64,000 bases of DNA, taken from Bifidobacterium callitrichos DSM 23973. GTDB lineage: Bacteria; Actinomycetota; Actinomycetes; Actinomycetales; Bifidobacteriaceae. The stretch lies in contig NZ_JGYS01000001.1 of the NCBI RefSeq assembly GCF_000741175.1, forward strand, positions 248,001 through 312,000, given 5' to 3'. Each line of letters starts with the position of its first letter. Position 1 is the stretch's first letter. This document shows, piece after piece, positions 54,992 to 64,000 of this stretch. Under the pieces are notes generated by a model. That model did not search any database, was not told the DNA's origin, and worked only from the letters and a program-made list of their open reading frames with translations. The position numbers were made by a program, and so were the translations under genes.

Positions 54992-56713
54992 ATGACGTCG
55001 AAAGTGAGGAAAGCCCTGCGCCGAACAATCGCCGCGGTGGCCGCGCTTGCCTCCCTGATGTCCGTCGCGGCCTGCGGCGGGACCTCGTCAAGCACCGCAC
55101 AGGACGGCACGGTGGTCAGCATCTTCAACGGCACGACGGGTACGTTCAACGAGAACTTCAATCCGTTCTCGCCCACCGCACTCGGCCCCACCCTGGGTGT
55201 GATCTACGAGACGCTGTACTGGTACAACTTGGCCACTGACGAGGATCCGACCCCGATGCTCGCCACCGGCTACGAGTGGAACGAGGACGGCTCCGAACTG
55301 ACCATCACCACCCGTGAGGGCGTCAAGTGGCATGATGGCGAACCGTTCTCCGCTCGGGACGTGGCGTTCACATTCAACCTGATTCACAACACCCCGGCCC
55401 TGAACACGAACGGCACCGCATGTACGGCGGAACTGATCGACGACAATCACGTCAAGCTCATCTTCCCGACCAAGAACGCCGATGGCACGCCGTTTGACGA
55501 GCCGTTCAAGGGCGCCTACATGCAGGAAGGCGGCATCCTCGGCGGTCAGGCCATCGTGCCCGAGCATATCTGGAAGAATGTCAAGGATCCGATGAACTAC
55601 ACGAACGCCAACCCGATCGGCACGGGCGCGTTCAAGCTCAGCAGGTTCACCAACCAGTCCTACAGTTTCTCTGCGTTCAAGGACTACTGGAACGGTGCCC
55701 CGAAGATCGACGGCGTGCGCTACATCGCCTTGAACGACGCCTCCGCCGCCACCAGCACGCTGATGGCCGGACAGGTCGACTGGATGAGCGCCTACATCCC
55801 CAGCTACCAGATGCTGCTCAAGAACTACCCGCGCATCTCGGCCGTGAACACGCCGCGACTGACCACCGTGGTCATGACCTGCTCGAACACCGAAGCCGGA
55901 TGCAAGGGCCCGCAGACCGACACGGCCGTGCGCCAGGCCATGTACTACGGCATGAACCGCACGCAGCTCAACAAGCTCGCCGGCGCCGGCGCGGGCGCCA
56001 TCGGCTCGCCGACGATGCTCATGCCGGACCGAGACCGTAAATGGATCACCGACAAGAACCTCGTCACCACGCCGGAGACCGAGGATCAGGAGAAGGCCAA
56101 GCAGATCCTCGAGGACGCCGGCTGGAAGATGGGTGACGACGGCTACCGCCACAAGGACGGAGTCAAGCTCAGCATGACCATCCAGACCGTGGCCGGCTGG
56201 TCCGACTACATTCTGATCAACGACACGTTGAAGCAGCAGATGAAGCCGCTGGGTATCGAGATCATCTCCACGCAGATGGCATGGAACCAGTGGAACGAAA
56301 ACGAGCAGAAGGGCAACTACCAGCTCTCCCTTGACTCGCTGGGCTTGGGTGTCACCGCCGACCCGTACTACACCTACAACCCGCGCTACAGCTCCCTGCA
56401 GATGGCCAAGGTGGGTGAGACCTCCGGCGGCCAGAACTACGCCCGCTACTCGAACCCGAAGGTCGACGATGCCATCGAGGCCGCCGCCGGCACGGAGGAC
56501 GAGGCCGAGCGCAAGGCGCAGTATGCGATCGTGCAGAAGGAGATCGCGAACGACGTGCCCTACATCCCGGTCTACATCAACTCGATGCTCACCGAATTCA
56601 ACGACTCCAAGGTGACCGGCTGGCCCACCGAGGACAACATGTACGCGCTGCCCGCAGCTTGGAAGGCGTGGGACATGGGCATCATCCTGCAGCATCTCGA
56701 ACCGAAGCAGTGA
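54992..56713 (+). CDS. ABC transporter substrate-binding lipoprotein, family 5 (peptide/oligosaccharide type)
   Basis: 573-residue extracellular binding protein. A lipoprotein signal with lipobox 'LMSVAACGG' (Cys28) anchors it to the membrane. The mature part shows the SBP_bac_5 pattern: 'NPFSPTALGPTLGVIYETL', 'REGVKWHDGEPFSARDVAFTF', 'IGTGAFKL', 'VRQAMYYGMNR' and C-terminal 'YIPVYINSMLTEF'. Family-5 proteins bind peptides, nickel or oligosaccharides; next to GH1, GH2 and esterases, a beta-linked oligosaccharide is the likely ligand. The ATG at 54992 has GAAAGGA 6 nt upstream. First gene after the twin operator. Confidence 0.92.
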   Translation: MTSKVRKALRRTIAAVAALASLMSVAACGGTSSSTAQDGTVVSIFNGTTGTFNENFNPFSPTALGPTLGVIYETLYWYNLATDEDPTPMLATGYEWNEDGSELTITTREGVKWHDGEPFSARDVAFTFNLIHNTPALNTNGTACTAELIDDNHVKLIFPTKNADGTPFDEPFKGAYMQEGGILGGQAIVPEHIWKNVKDPMNYTNANPIGTGAFKLSRFTNQSYSFSAFKDYWNGAPKIDGVRYIALNDASAATSTLMAGQVDWMSAYIPSYQMLLKNYPRISAVNTPRLTTVVMTCSNTEAGCKGPQTDTAVRQAMYYGMNRTQLNKLAGAGAGAIGSPTMLMPDRDRKWITDKNLVTTPETEDQEKAKQILEDAGWKMGDDGYRHKDGVKLSMTIQTVAGWSDYILINDTLKQQMKPLGIEIISTQMAWNQWNENEQKGNYQLSLDSLGLGVTADPYYTYNPRYSSLQMAKVGETSGGQNYARYSNPKVDDAIEAAAGTEDEAERKAQYAIVQKEIANDVPYIPVYINSMLTEFNDSKVTGWPTEDNMYALPAAWKAWDMGIILQHLEPKQ

Positions 56714-56732
56714 CGGCAGTAAGGAACCAATC

Positions 56733-57722
56733 ATGAAATATGTCCTGAGAAAGCTGGGCTTCTACTTGGTGGCCCTGTGGGCGGCACTGACGCTCAACTT
56801 CTTCCTGCCGCGCATCATGCCCGGCAACCCGGTCGACCAGATGATCTCCAAGCTCGCGCAGAAGGGCCAGGTCACCCCGGCCACTCGCCACGCTATCGAG
56901 CTCATGCTCGGCTCCGACTCCTCGGTGCCGATGTGGCAGCAGTACCTCAACTACTTCGGCAACATCTTCCGCGGCGATCTGGGCGTCTCCGTCACCTACT
57001 TCCCGAACTCCGTCTCCTCCGTGATCGGCAGTACCCTGCCGTGGACCGTCGGTCTGGTCGGTATCTCCACCATCCTCGCCTTCCTCATCGGCACGCTGCT
57101 TGGCACACTCGCCGGCTGGAAGCGCGGTTCCTGGATCGACAACCTCATCCCGGTGACCACGCTGTTGCAGTCGATCCCGTACTTCTGGCTCGCGTTGATC
57201 CTCCTGTACTTCTTCGGCCTGCTCAACCCGATCTTCCCGCTGTTCGGCGGCTACGACGTGTGGAGCGTCACTCCCGGCTGGAGCTGGGAGTTCATCGGCT
57301 CGGTCATCAAATACGGCACGCTGCCGGCCATCACCATCGTGCTGTCCTCCGTGGGCGGCTGGATGCTCGGCATGCGCAACATGATGGTCGCCACCCTCTC
57401 CGAGGACTACATCCTGACCGCCGAGGCCAAGGGCCTGTCCCGGTTCAAGATCATGACCTCCTACGCGGCGCGCAACGCCATCCTGCCGTCCATCTCCGGC
57501 TTCGCGATCTCCCTCGGCTTCGTCGTCGCGGGCTCGATCGTCGCCGAATCCGTGTTCTCCTATCCGGGCATCGGCTTCGCGCTGCTGACCGCCGTGCAGA
57601 ACAACGACTACGCGCTCATGCAGGGCATCTTCATGATCATCACGGTCTCCGTGCTCGGCGCGAACCTGTTCATGGACCTGATCTACGGCTTCATCGACCC
57701 GCGCACCCGGGCCCAGGGCTGA
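56733..57722 (+). CDS. ABC transporter permease (DppB/OppB type)
   Basis: 329 residues with six membrane helices and a large loop after the first ('PRIMPGNPVDQMISKL', the classical DppB N-terminal block). The ATPase-docking loop 'EDYILTAEAKGLSRFKIMTSYAARNA' is the EAA motif. First permease of the family-5 importer; it starts 19 nt after the binding-protein stop and is followed at 18 nt by the second permease. Confidence 0.93.
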   Translation: MKYVLRKLGFYLVALWAALTLNFFLPRIMPGNPVDQMISKLAQKGQVTPATRHAIELMLGSDSSVPMWQQYLNYFGNIFRGDLGVSVTYFPNSVSSVIGSTLPWTVGLVGISTILAFLIGTLLGTLAGWKRGSWIDNLIPVTTLLQSIPYFWLALILLYFFGLLNPIFPLFGGYDVWSVTPGWSWEFIGSVIKYGTLPAITIVLSSVGGWMLGMRNMMVATLSEDYILTAEAKGLSRFKIMTSYAARNAILPSISGFAISLGFVVAGSIVAESVFSYPGIGFALLTAVQNNDYALMQGIFMIITVSVLGANLFMDLIYGFIDPRTRAQG

Positions 57723-57740
57723 GGAAAGGACTGAAAGACA

Positions 57741-58741
57741 ATGGCTGCAACAACCACCAAAGCCGGCAAGGCCCGCAAATCCCGCGCCGACTCCATGCTT
57801 CCCCCGATGACGCCGAAGCTGGCCGTCGGTCTGACGATCGTCGCTCTCATCGCCGCGTTCGCCATCTTCGTGCCGTTCTTCGTGGACGACCCGAACAAGG
57901 TCAGCGACATCGGCATGACCGGCCCCAGCGCCGAACACTGGCTCGGCACCACGCAGACCGGACAGGACGTGTTCGCCCAGCTCGCCTACGCCTGCCGTGG
58001 CTCCCTGTTCATCGGACTGACCGTCGGCGTGCTCGCCGTGGCCCTCTCCAGCTTCTTCGGCATCCTCGGCGCCTACGTGGGCGGCGCCACCGACGAGGCG
58101 TTCTCCCTCCTGTCCAACGTGATGCTCGTCATCCCGGGCCTGCCGCTGATGATCGTCATCGCCAGCTACATGCCCTCCAAGTCGTCCGTGCTCGTCGCCG
58201 GCGTGCTCGCCCTGACCTCCTGGGCAGGACCCGCCCGAGTGCTGCGCGGCTACACGATGTCCGTCCGCTCCCGCGACTACGTGCTCGCCGCACGCGTCGC
58301 CGGCGAGAAGCCGTGGCGCATCCTGTTCGTCGAGATCTTCCCGAATCTCATCCCGCTGCTCGCCTCCCAGGCCATGAGCGCCATCATCGCCGCCATCCTC
58401 GGCGAGGCCGGCCTGTCCTACCTCGGCCTCGGCGCCACCGACTCGTACACCTGGGGCACGATGCTCTACTACGCGCAGAACGGCATGGCGCTGATCCTCG
58501 GCGCATGGTGGTGGTTCATCCCGCCGGGACTGTGCATCGCCCTGTTCGGCGCGGCCCTCGCGCTCATCAACTTCTCGGTCGATGAGATCGTCAACCCGAA
58601 GCTCAAGGCCGCGACCCGTAGCCAGATCAAGAAGTGGAAGCTCGAGGAGAAGGCCGGCAAAGCCAAGACCGACGCCGAGTTCACCCCGGCTGCCAACGTC
58701 AACGGCAACATCATCAACGGTACGAAGGAGGCCGTGGCATC

Positions 58742-58745
<4 letters not shown>
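57741..58745 (+). CDS. ABC transporter permease (DppC/OppC type)
   Basis: 334 residues with six membrane helices; 'HWLGTTQTGQDVFAQLAYACRGSLFIG' is the DppC signature region and 'RDYVLAARVAGEKPWRILFVEIFPN' the EAA docking loop. The C-terminal ~50 residues are a soluble charged tail longer than usual. Its stop overlaps the ATG of the following ATPase gene by 4 bases (ATGA), and a run GGAAAGGACTGAAAGAC precedes its own ATG. Confidence 0.93.
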
Positions 58746-59666
<921 letters not shown>

Positions 59667-59671
59667 GCATC

Positions 59672-60496
59672 ATGACTACGCTGCAACTCAAGGACGTCAC
59701 CAAGCAGTTCGACCTGCGTTCCGGCCTCAAGACCACGAAGTTCACGGCCGTAAGCCACGCGAACTTCACGCTCGAATCCGGCAAGACCGTGGCGCTGGTC
59801 GGCCAGTCCGGCTCCGGCAAGTCCACGATCGCGAAGATGATCCTCGGTCTAGAGATCCCCACCGAAGGACAGATCCTCATCGACGGCAAGCCGGTCGACC
59901 ATCATGGCCGCAAAGCGGACCACATCTTCCGCAAAACCGTGCAGATGGTCTTCCAGGACCCGTACGCCTCGCTCAACCCGTTCCACACCGTGGAGCACCA
60001 TATCGCCAGGCCGATGAAGCTGCATCACCCGGGCATGAGCAACGAGGAAGTGCACAAGCGCGTCATCGAACTGCTCGACCGTGTGCGTCTCACCCCCGGC
60101 GAGGACTTCGCCAAGCGCCTGCCCAGCGAACTGTCCGGCGGCCAGCGCCAGCGCGTCGCCATCGCCCGCGCGCTCGCCCCGGAGCCGAGCATCCTCATCG
60201 CGGACGAGCCGGTCTCCGCGCTCGACGTGTCCATCCGACTCGGCGTGCTCAACCTGCTCGCCCGACTCCAGCGCGAGGAGAACCTCGGCGTGCTGTACAT
60301 CACGCACGACATGGCCACCGCACGCCACTTCTCCGACGAGATCATGGTGATGCGCCGCGGCGAGATCGTGGAACGCGGCCCCGCCGACGACGTGATCCTC
60401 AATCCGAAGAGCGACTATACGAAGACCCTCATCGGCGCCGCGCCCGACCCGGAGCGCCGCCTCAAGGAGCTCGCCGCCGCCCGCGCCGCCCACTGA
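59672..60496 (+). CDS. ABC transporter ATPase (DppF/OppF type)
   Basis: 274 residues. Walker A 'GQSGSGKSTIAKMILGLE' near residue 45, Q-loop 'MVFQDPYASLNPFHTVEHH', signature 'LSGGQRQRVAIARALAP', Walker B 'ILIADEPVSALDVS' and H-loop 'YITHDMATARHFSDE' are complete; the C-terminal 'YTKTLIGAAPDP' is the oligopeptide-transporter tail. The ATG at 59672 has AAGGAG 9 nt upstream, 5 nt after the first ATPase gene's stop. Pairs with the DppD-type protein to power import. Confidence 0.93.
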   Translation: MTTLQLKDVTKQFDLRSGLKTTKFTAVSHANFTLESGKTVALVGQSGSGKSTIAKMILGLEIPTEGQILIDGKPVDHHGRKADHIFRKTVQMVFQDPYASLNPFHTVEHHIARPMKLHHPGMSNEEVHKRVIELLDRVRLTPGEDFAKRLPSELSGGQRQRVAIARALAPEPSILIADEPVSALDVSIRLGVLNLLARLQREENLGVLYITHDMATARHFSDEIMVMRRGEIVERGPADDVILNPKSDYTKTLIGAAPDPERRLKELAAARAAH

Positions 60497-60531
60497 AACC
60501 GCAAACCGTCATCATCATCGCAAGGAACACC

Positions 60532-63258
60532 ATGACGACCATCACCACCCCGCGCACGTTCTCCGCACTCGAGAGCGGATGGACGCTCACCGCGCTCAAC
60601 CCCGAACTCGCGCCGGAGGAACTGCGCGAACGTCTCACCGCAGGCATCCCCGCCACCGTGCCGGGAGAGGCAACCATCGACCTGTTCCACGCAGGTCTCA
60701 TCGACGACCCCTTCGACGGCGACAACGAGACCCGGCAGCAGTGGATCGGCGACATCGTCTGGCGATTCACCTGCGAATTCGACTGGCATGACGATGGCAA
60801 CGCGCGCCACGATCTCGTCGCCTATGGACTCGACACTGTTGCGTACGTCGCACTCAACGGCATCATCGTCGGCGAAACGCGCAACTTCCACCGCACATAC
60901 CGTTGGGACGCGCGCCCGTACCTGCGCGACGGAGCCAACCGTCTGAGCGTCACGTTCCTGTCGCTTGTGGCAAGCTCCGACGACGCCGAACGCCGTCGCG
61001 GCTACTACCCGCATACCGAACACCACGCATTCAACCAGATCCGCAAGCCCAGCTACTCCTTCGGTTGGGACTGGGGCATCGACGTCGCCAATGCCGGCAT
61101 CTGGCGTCCAATCGGCATCGACTCGTGGAGCGGCGCGCGCATCGCCTCCGTCCGCCCGCTTGTCGACGTCCGTCCGGATGGCACCGGCGTGCTCGACGTT
61201 CACGTCGAGGTCGAACGCGCCGGACGCGGCCGCGTGATGACCGTGGCCGACGCGCTGGACCTCAACGGCGTGACCGGCGACGGCCGCGGCGCGCTGCCCG
61301 TGACTGTCACCGTCGGCGGCTACGACGTCAACCTCGAAGTGGCCGGAGTCGTCGAGGAAGGACGCGACGAGGCCGTACTCACCGTCGAAATCCCCGAAGT
61401 GCGGCGCTGGTGGCCGCGCGGCTACGGCGAGCAGCCGCTGTATGACGTGCACGTGGCGGTCGGCGGCATCGCCACGGAAGCCGAGTGGCACGGCCACGTC
61501 GGCTTCCGCACCCTCACCGTCGACACCCGCGCCGACATGACCGGGCGCCCGTTCCGGATCGCCGTCAACGACGTGTCGGTGCACGCGCGCGGCTACAACT
61601 GGATCCCCGATTCCGCGTTTCCCTCTCAGGTGGACGACGCGCGCTACCGTCGCGGCATCGCCGACCTCATCGAATCGAACTCGAACATGGTGCGCGTGTG
61701 GGGCGGCGGCATCTATGAAGCCGACGAATTCTACGACATGTGCGACCGCGAAGGCATCATGGTCTGGCAGGACTTCATGCTCGCCTGTGCCGCCTACCCG
61801 GAAGACGCCGAAACGAAGGCCGAAGTGGAAGCCGAAGCCCGCGAACAGATCGCGCGCCTGAGCTCCCACGTCAGCCTCACCGTGTGGAACGGCTCCAACG
61901 AGAACTACGTGGCCTACAGCGAATGGTGGGGCTTCAAGCAGGCCCTGCGCGCCGACGACCTGCCCGCCAACGAGCACGGCTACGGCGAAAAGGGCTGGGG
62001 CGACTACTACTACTCCGAACTGTTCCCCGCGTTGCTCGCCGAACTCGACCCGGTCCACGTGTACCTGCCGAGCTCCCCGATGAGCTTCACCCCGTTCACC
62101 GACGCCAACAAGGACGTGGACGGCACCATGCACATCTGGGACGTGTGGAACCGTCAGGACTACCGCAAATACCTCGACTACACGCCGCGCTTCGCCGACG
62201 AATTCGGCTATCAGGCGCCGCCCGCCTGGAGCACGCTCACCAGCGTGGTCCACGATGAGAAGCTCGACCCGTTCGGCACGCAGATGCTTGTTCACCAGAA
62301 AGCGTCCGGAGGCAACGTCAAACTCGCCCGCGGCATGCGCTCGCATCTGACCCCCGGCCGTTTCGACGACGTGAGCTACAACGCCGACGGCACGCGCGAC
62401 TGGCTCATCCCCACTGACCGTTGGGACGACATCGAGGACTGGCATTGGGCATGCCAGCTGCAGCAGGCACAGGCCATCCGCTTCGGCGTCGAGCACATGC
62501 GCTCGCTGGAACCGGTCAACGCCGGCGCGCTGATCTGGCAGATCAACGATGACTGGCCGGTCGTCTCCTGGGCGGCCGTCGACTACAACGGTCACCGCAA
62601 ACCGCTGTGGTACGCCTCGCGCGACTTCTTCGCGCCGCGCTTCGCCACGATCCAGCCGCGCGTCTCCGCTCAGGCGCAGGCCGACCTGAGCTGGGAAGGC
62701 AAGAAAGTCAAGCCGGACACGCTCGCGCTCGTCGTCGTCAACGACACCTGCTCGCCGTGGCATGGCTCGTGGACGGTCGAACGCCGTACGCTCGCCGGCG
62801 AGACGCTCGCCTCGCAGACCTTCGACGATGTCACGTTGGAGGAGACGTCATCGGTCACGCTGACGCTCGACGCGTCCGTCGCCGCGTTCCGCGACGCGAC
62901 GGACGAGATCCTCGTCGCGACGCCCGCCGGTGATGACGGCTTCGCCCGCGTCATCCACAACCCGGCCGAAGTCATCGAACAGAAGCTCGACCGTGCGCCG
63001 TTCACGGCGACGGTCGAGGCCGTCGACGAGGGATACACGCTGAAGGTGACGGCGCATGCCTACGCCCGCGACGTGTTCTGCATGGTCGACAAGGTCGATG
63101 CGGCCGCGTCGATCGATGGCGGACTGGTGACGCTGCTGCCCGGCGAGACGGTCGTCTGGCATATCGCCTCGGACGGCGTCGACGATCCGCAGGCGTTCAC
63201 GGCGGACAACGTGCTGCGTTCGGCCAACGATCTCAAACGAGACTGGGCTGCGGCGTGA
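60532..63258 (+). CDS. GH2 beta-mannosidase
   Basis: 908 residues, the size and plan of family-2 beta-mannosidases: N-terminal sugar-binding domain ('IPATVPGEATIDLFHAGLIDDPF', 'YGLDTVAYVALNG'), Ig-like domain, the TIM barrel and C-terminal beta domains. 'RKPSYSFGWDWG' and 'NMVRVWGGGIYE' are characteristic of mannosidase-type GH2 enzymes rather than beta-galactosidases. Acid/base Glu457 lies in 'VWNGSNENYVAY', nucleophile Glu557 in 'RFADEFGYQAPP'. No signal peptide, so it acts on imported oligosaccharides. CAAGGAA lies 7 nt before the ATG. It is 35 nt after the DppF-type gene, in the same operon. Confidence 0.92.
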   Translation: MTTITTPRTFSALESGWTLTALNPELAPEELRERLTAGIPATVPGEATIDLFHAGLIDDPFDGDNETRQQWIGDIVWRFTCEFDWHDDGNARHDLVAYGLDTVAYVALNGIIVGETRNFHRTYRWDARPYLRDGANRLSVTFLSLVASSDDAERRRGYYPHTEHHAFNQIRKPSYSFGWDWGIDVANAGIWRPIGIDSWSGARIASVRPLVDVRPDGTGVLDVHVEVERAGRGRVMTVADALDLNGVTGDGRGALPVTVTVGGYDVNLEVAGVVEEGRDEAVLTVEIPEVRRWWPRGYGEQPLYDVHVAVGGIATEAEWHGHVGFRTLTVDTRADMTGRPFRIAVNDVSVHARGYNWIPDSAFPSQVDDARYRRGIADLIESNSNMVRVWGGGIYEADEFYDMCDREGIMVWQDFMLACAAYPEDAETKAEVEAEAREQIARLSSHVSLTVWNGSNENYVAYSEWWGFKQALRADDLPANEHGYGEKGWGDYYYSELFPALLAELDPVHVYLPSSPMSFTPFTDANKDVDGTMHIWDVWNRQDYRKYLDYTPRFADEFGYQAPPAWSTLTSVVHDEKLDPFGTQMLVHQKASGGNVKLARGMRSHLTPGRFDDVSYNADGTRDWLIPTDRWDDIEDWHWACQLQQAQAIRFGVEHMRSLEPVNAGALIWQINDDWPVVSWAAVDYNGHRKPLWYASRDFFAPRFATIQPRVSAQAQADLSWEGKKVKPDTLALVVVNDTCSPWHGSWTVERRTLAGETLASQTFDDVTLEETSSVTLTLDASVAAFRDATDEILVATPAGDDGFARVIHNPAEVIEQKLDRAPFTATVEAVDEGYTLKVTAHAYARDVFCMVDKVDAAASIDGGLVTLLPGETVVWHIASDGVDDPQAFTADNVLRSANDLKRDWAAA

Positions 63259-63349
63259 CGGAACTGAACGCCCTCGGCCTCGGTCTGGGTGGAGCAGTGG
63301 GCGCGTGGTGCGCCGCATGGATGGCGTAAGGCTAGTATGGAGAACAACT

Positions 63350-63383
63350 GTACGGGTTCAGTGCTACGGCATGGAACCCGTAC
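63350..63383. terminator. Hairpin after the GH2 gene
   Basis: GTACGGGTTC (63350-63359) and GAACCCGTAC (63374-63383) form a perfect 10-bp stem with a 14-nt loop, 91 nt after the GH2 stop. No U-run is present; it may be a weak terminator or a binding site. Confidence 0.4.
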
Positions 63384-63422
63384 GGCGCACCTGAACGGGA
63401 ATATGCCGGGATGGGATGCGCC

Positions 63423-63461
63423 TCGCGTAATCGCGCGTAAATCGCGTGTAAATCGCGTGTA
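63423..63461 (+). repeat. Tandem 11-bp repeats before the lacI gene
   Basis: Four head-to-tail units TCGCG(TG/CG)TAAA, two of them exact 11-mers (TCGCGTGTAAA-like), lie just upstream of an operator-like inverted repeat. Their 11-bp period equals one helix turn. Confidence 0.55.
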
Positions 63462-63490
63462 ATCGGTTCGGATGAATCATACGAACCGGT
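63462..63490 (+). promoter_or_regulatory. Operator-like inverted repeat before the lacI gene
   Basis: ATCGGTTCG (63462-63470) and CGAACCGGT (63482-63490) are inverted with one mismatch across an 11-nt spacer. Each arm holds part of the AACCGGTT core found at the cluster's other operators, suggesting autoregulation. Confidence 0.45.
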
Positions 63491-63534
63491 GTGATACGTG
63501 GCAGGGTCCCGGTGCATGAGGAGAGTGGAGAACC

Positions 63535-64000
63535 ATGGCGAAAGGCACCATCACCATCGCTGATGTGGCGAAGGCTTCCGGTGTATCGAAAAGCGCGGTG
63601 TCGTACGCGCTGAACGGCAAGCCCGGCGTCTCCGAGGAAACCCGCGACAAGGTGCTCAAATTGGCACGTTCCATGGGGTGGAAGCCGAACAGTGCCGCGA
63701 AATCTCTTTCCGATGCCTGCACTAGGTCCATTGGCGTGGTGCTGATGGTGGCCGATGCCGAGGATTTCGGCTCGGGCATGTTCGGCATGGACTGCCTCGC
63801 CGGTTTGAGCAAAGCCATGGACCCGCGCGACTATTCCATCGTGCTGCGCATGACCGCGGGCGGCGCCGCGGCTGCCTGCCGCATCTACGAGGATTGGATC
63901 GCCTCCGGCAAGGTGGACGCGCATCTCATCATGGGTGTCGAACTTGGAGACCCGCGACTGGCGCTGTTCCGTGAACACCCCGAAGCCAAGGCCCTGTTCA
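63535..64000 (+). CDS. LacI-family transcriptional regulator, 3' part beyond the window
   Basis: The first 155 residues of a LacI/GalR regulator. The N-terminal HTH 'ITIADVAKASGVSKSAVSYA' with hinge helix region 'LNGKPGVSEETRDKVLKLAR' is typical, followed by the start of the periplasmic-binding-like sensor domain ('RSIGVVLMVADAEDFGSGMF'). The ATG at 63535 has GGAGAGTGGAG upstream. It closes the oligosaccharide cluster and is the best candidate to bind the AACCGGTT palindromes there. The frame is open to the window end. Confidence 0.92.
   Translation, partial: MAKGTITIADVAKASGVSKSAVSYALNGKPGVSEETRDKVLKLARSMGWKPNSAAKSLSDACTRSIGVVLMVADAEDFGSGMFGMDCLAGLSKAMDPRDYSIVLRMTAGGAAAACRIYEDWIASGKVDAHLIMGVELGDPRLALFREHPEAKALF

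Overview
The window is high-GC actinobacterial DNA and looks like a Bifidobacterium chromosome. The grounds are gene content and order: hrcA-dnaJ behind a perfect CIRCE element, a uvrA-uvrC-aroE-rapZ-whiA-pgk-tpiA-secG block, adjacent transaldolase and transketolase genes (the sugar-rearranging arm that feeds the bifid shunt), an actinobacterial LexA box, lactate dehydrogenase, several TTG/GTG starts, and a terminal LacI-controlled oligosaccharide cluster with a family-5 binding protein. The species cannot be fixed from sequence reading alone. No rRNA, CRISPR array, prophage or intact insertion sequence was seen.

Layout. 0-6.6 kb: a left-truncated NAD(P)H-hydrate epimerase, an ABC-F ATPase, an unrecognised 291-residue protein and an ECF-type vitamin/nutrient transporter (S, T and a fused double ATPase). 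6.8-19.9 kb: DNA repair (uvrA, uvrC), aroE, rapZ, whiA, then glycolysis and secretion (pgk, tpiA, secG), an L-lactate dehydrogenase-like enzyme and a HAD phosphatase. 19.9-20.8 kb: a gene-free stretch with three copies of a two-hairpin repeat and a decayed ISL3-type transposase tail. 20.8-26.1 kb: an accessory operon made of an AT-rich secreted small protein, an ABC ATPase, two membrane proteins and a NarL/LuxR-type two-component system. 26.2-31.7 kb: an aminotransferase fused to an XRE-type DNA-binding domain, a MATE exporter, a double CMD-domain protein and a BrnQ carrier. 31.8-35.2 kb: tal and tkt. 35.3-38.0 kb: CIRCE-hrcA-dnaJ. 38-42.5 kb: uppP, a fructosamine-kinase-like protein, a PAC2 protein, five tRNAs (Gly, Cys, Val, Val, Gly) and an M23-type protein. 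42.5-49.6 kb: two convergent acyl-CoA ligases and a three-gene proton-translocating transhydrogenase.

49.8-64.0 kb: a coherent utilisation cluster for acetylated beta-linked (probably manno- or glucomanno-) oligosaccharides. It has two signal-less SGNH esterases, a GH1 beta-glycosidase, a lipoprotein binding protein with two permeases and two ATPases, a GH2 beta-mannosidase and a LacI regulator cut by the window end. Palindromes with an AACCGGTT core sit in the esterase/GH1 divergent region and as a twin pair around the binding-protein -10 box, so the LacI protein probably represses the cluster.

Three otherwise well-conserved genes (tpiA, tkt and the first transporter ATPase gene) each carry a single-base frameshift. 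Two of them are central-metabolism genes, so consensus errors in the assembly are the most likely cause. The most interesting candidates for new biology are the secreted-protein/ABC/two-component operon, the regulator-aminotransferase fusion with its array of TTGAAC half-sites, and the esterase/mannosidase cluster with its peptide-type importer.
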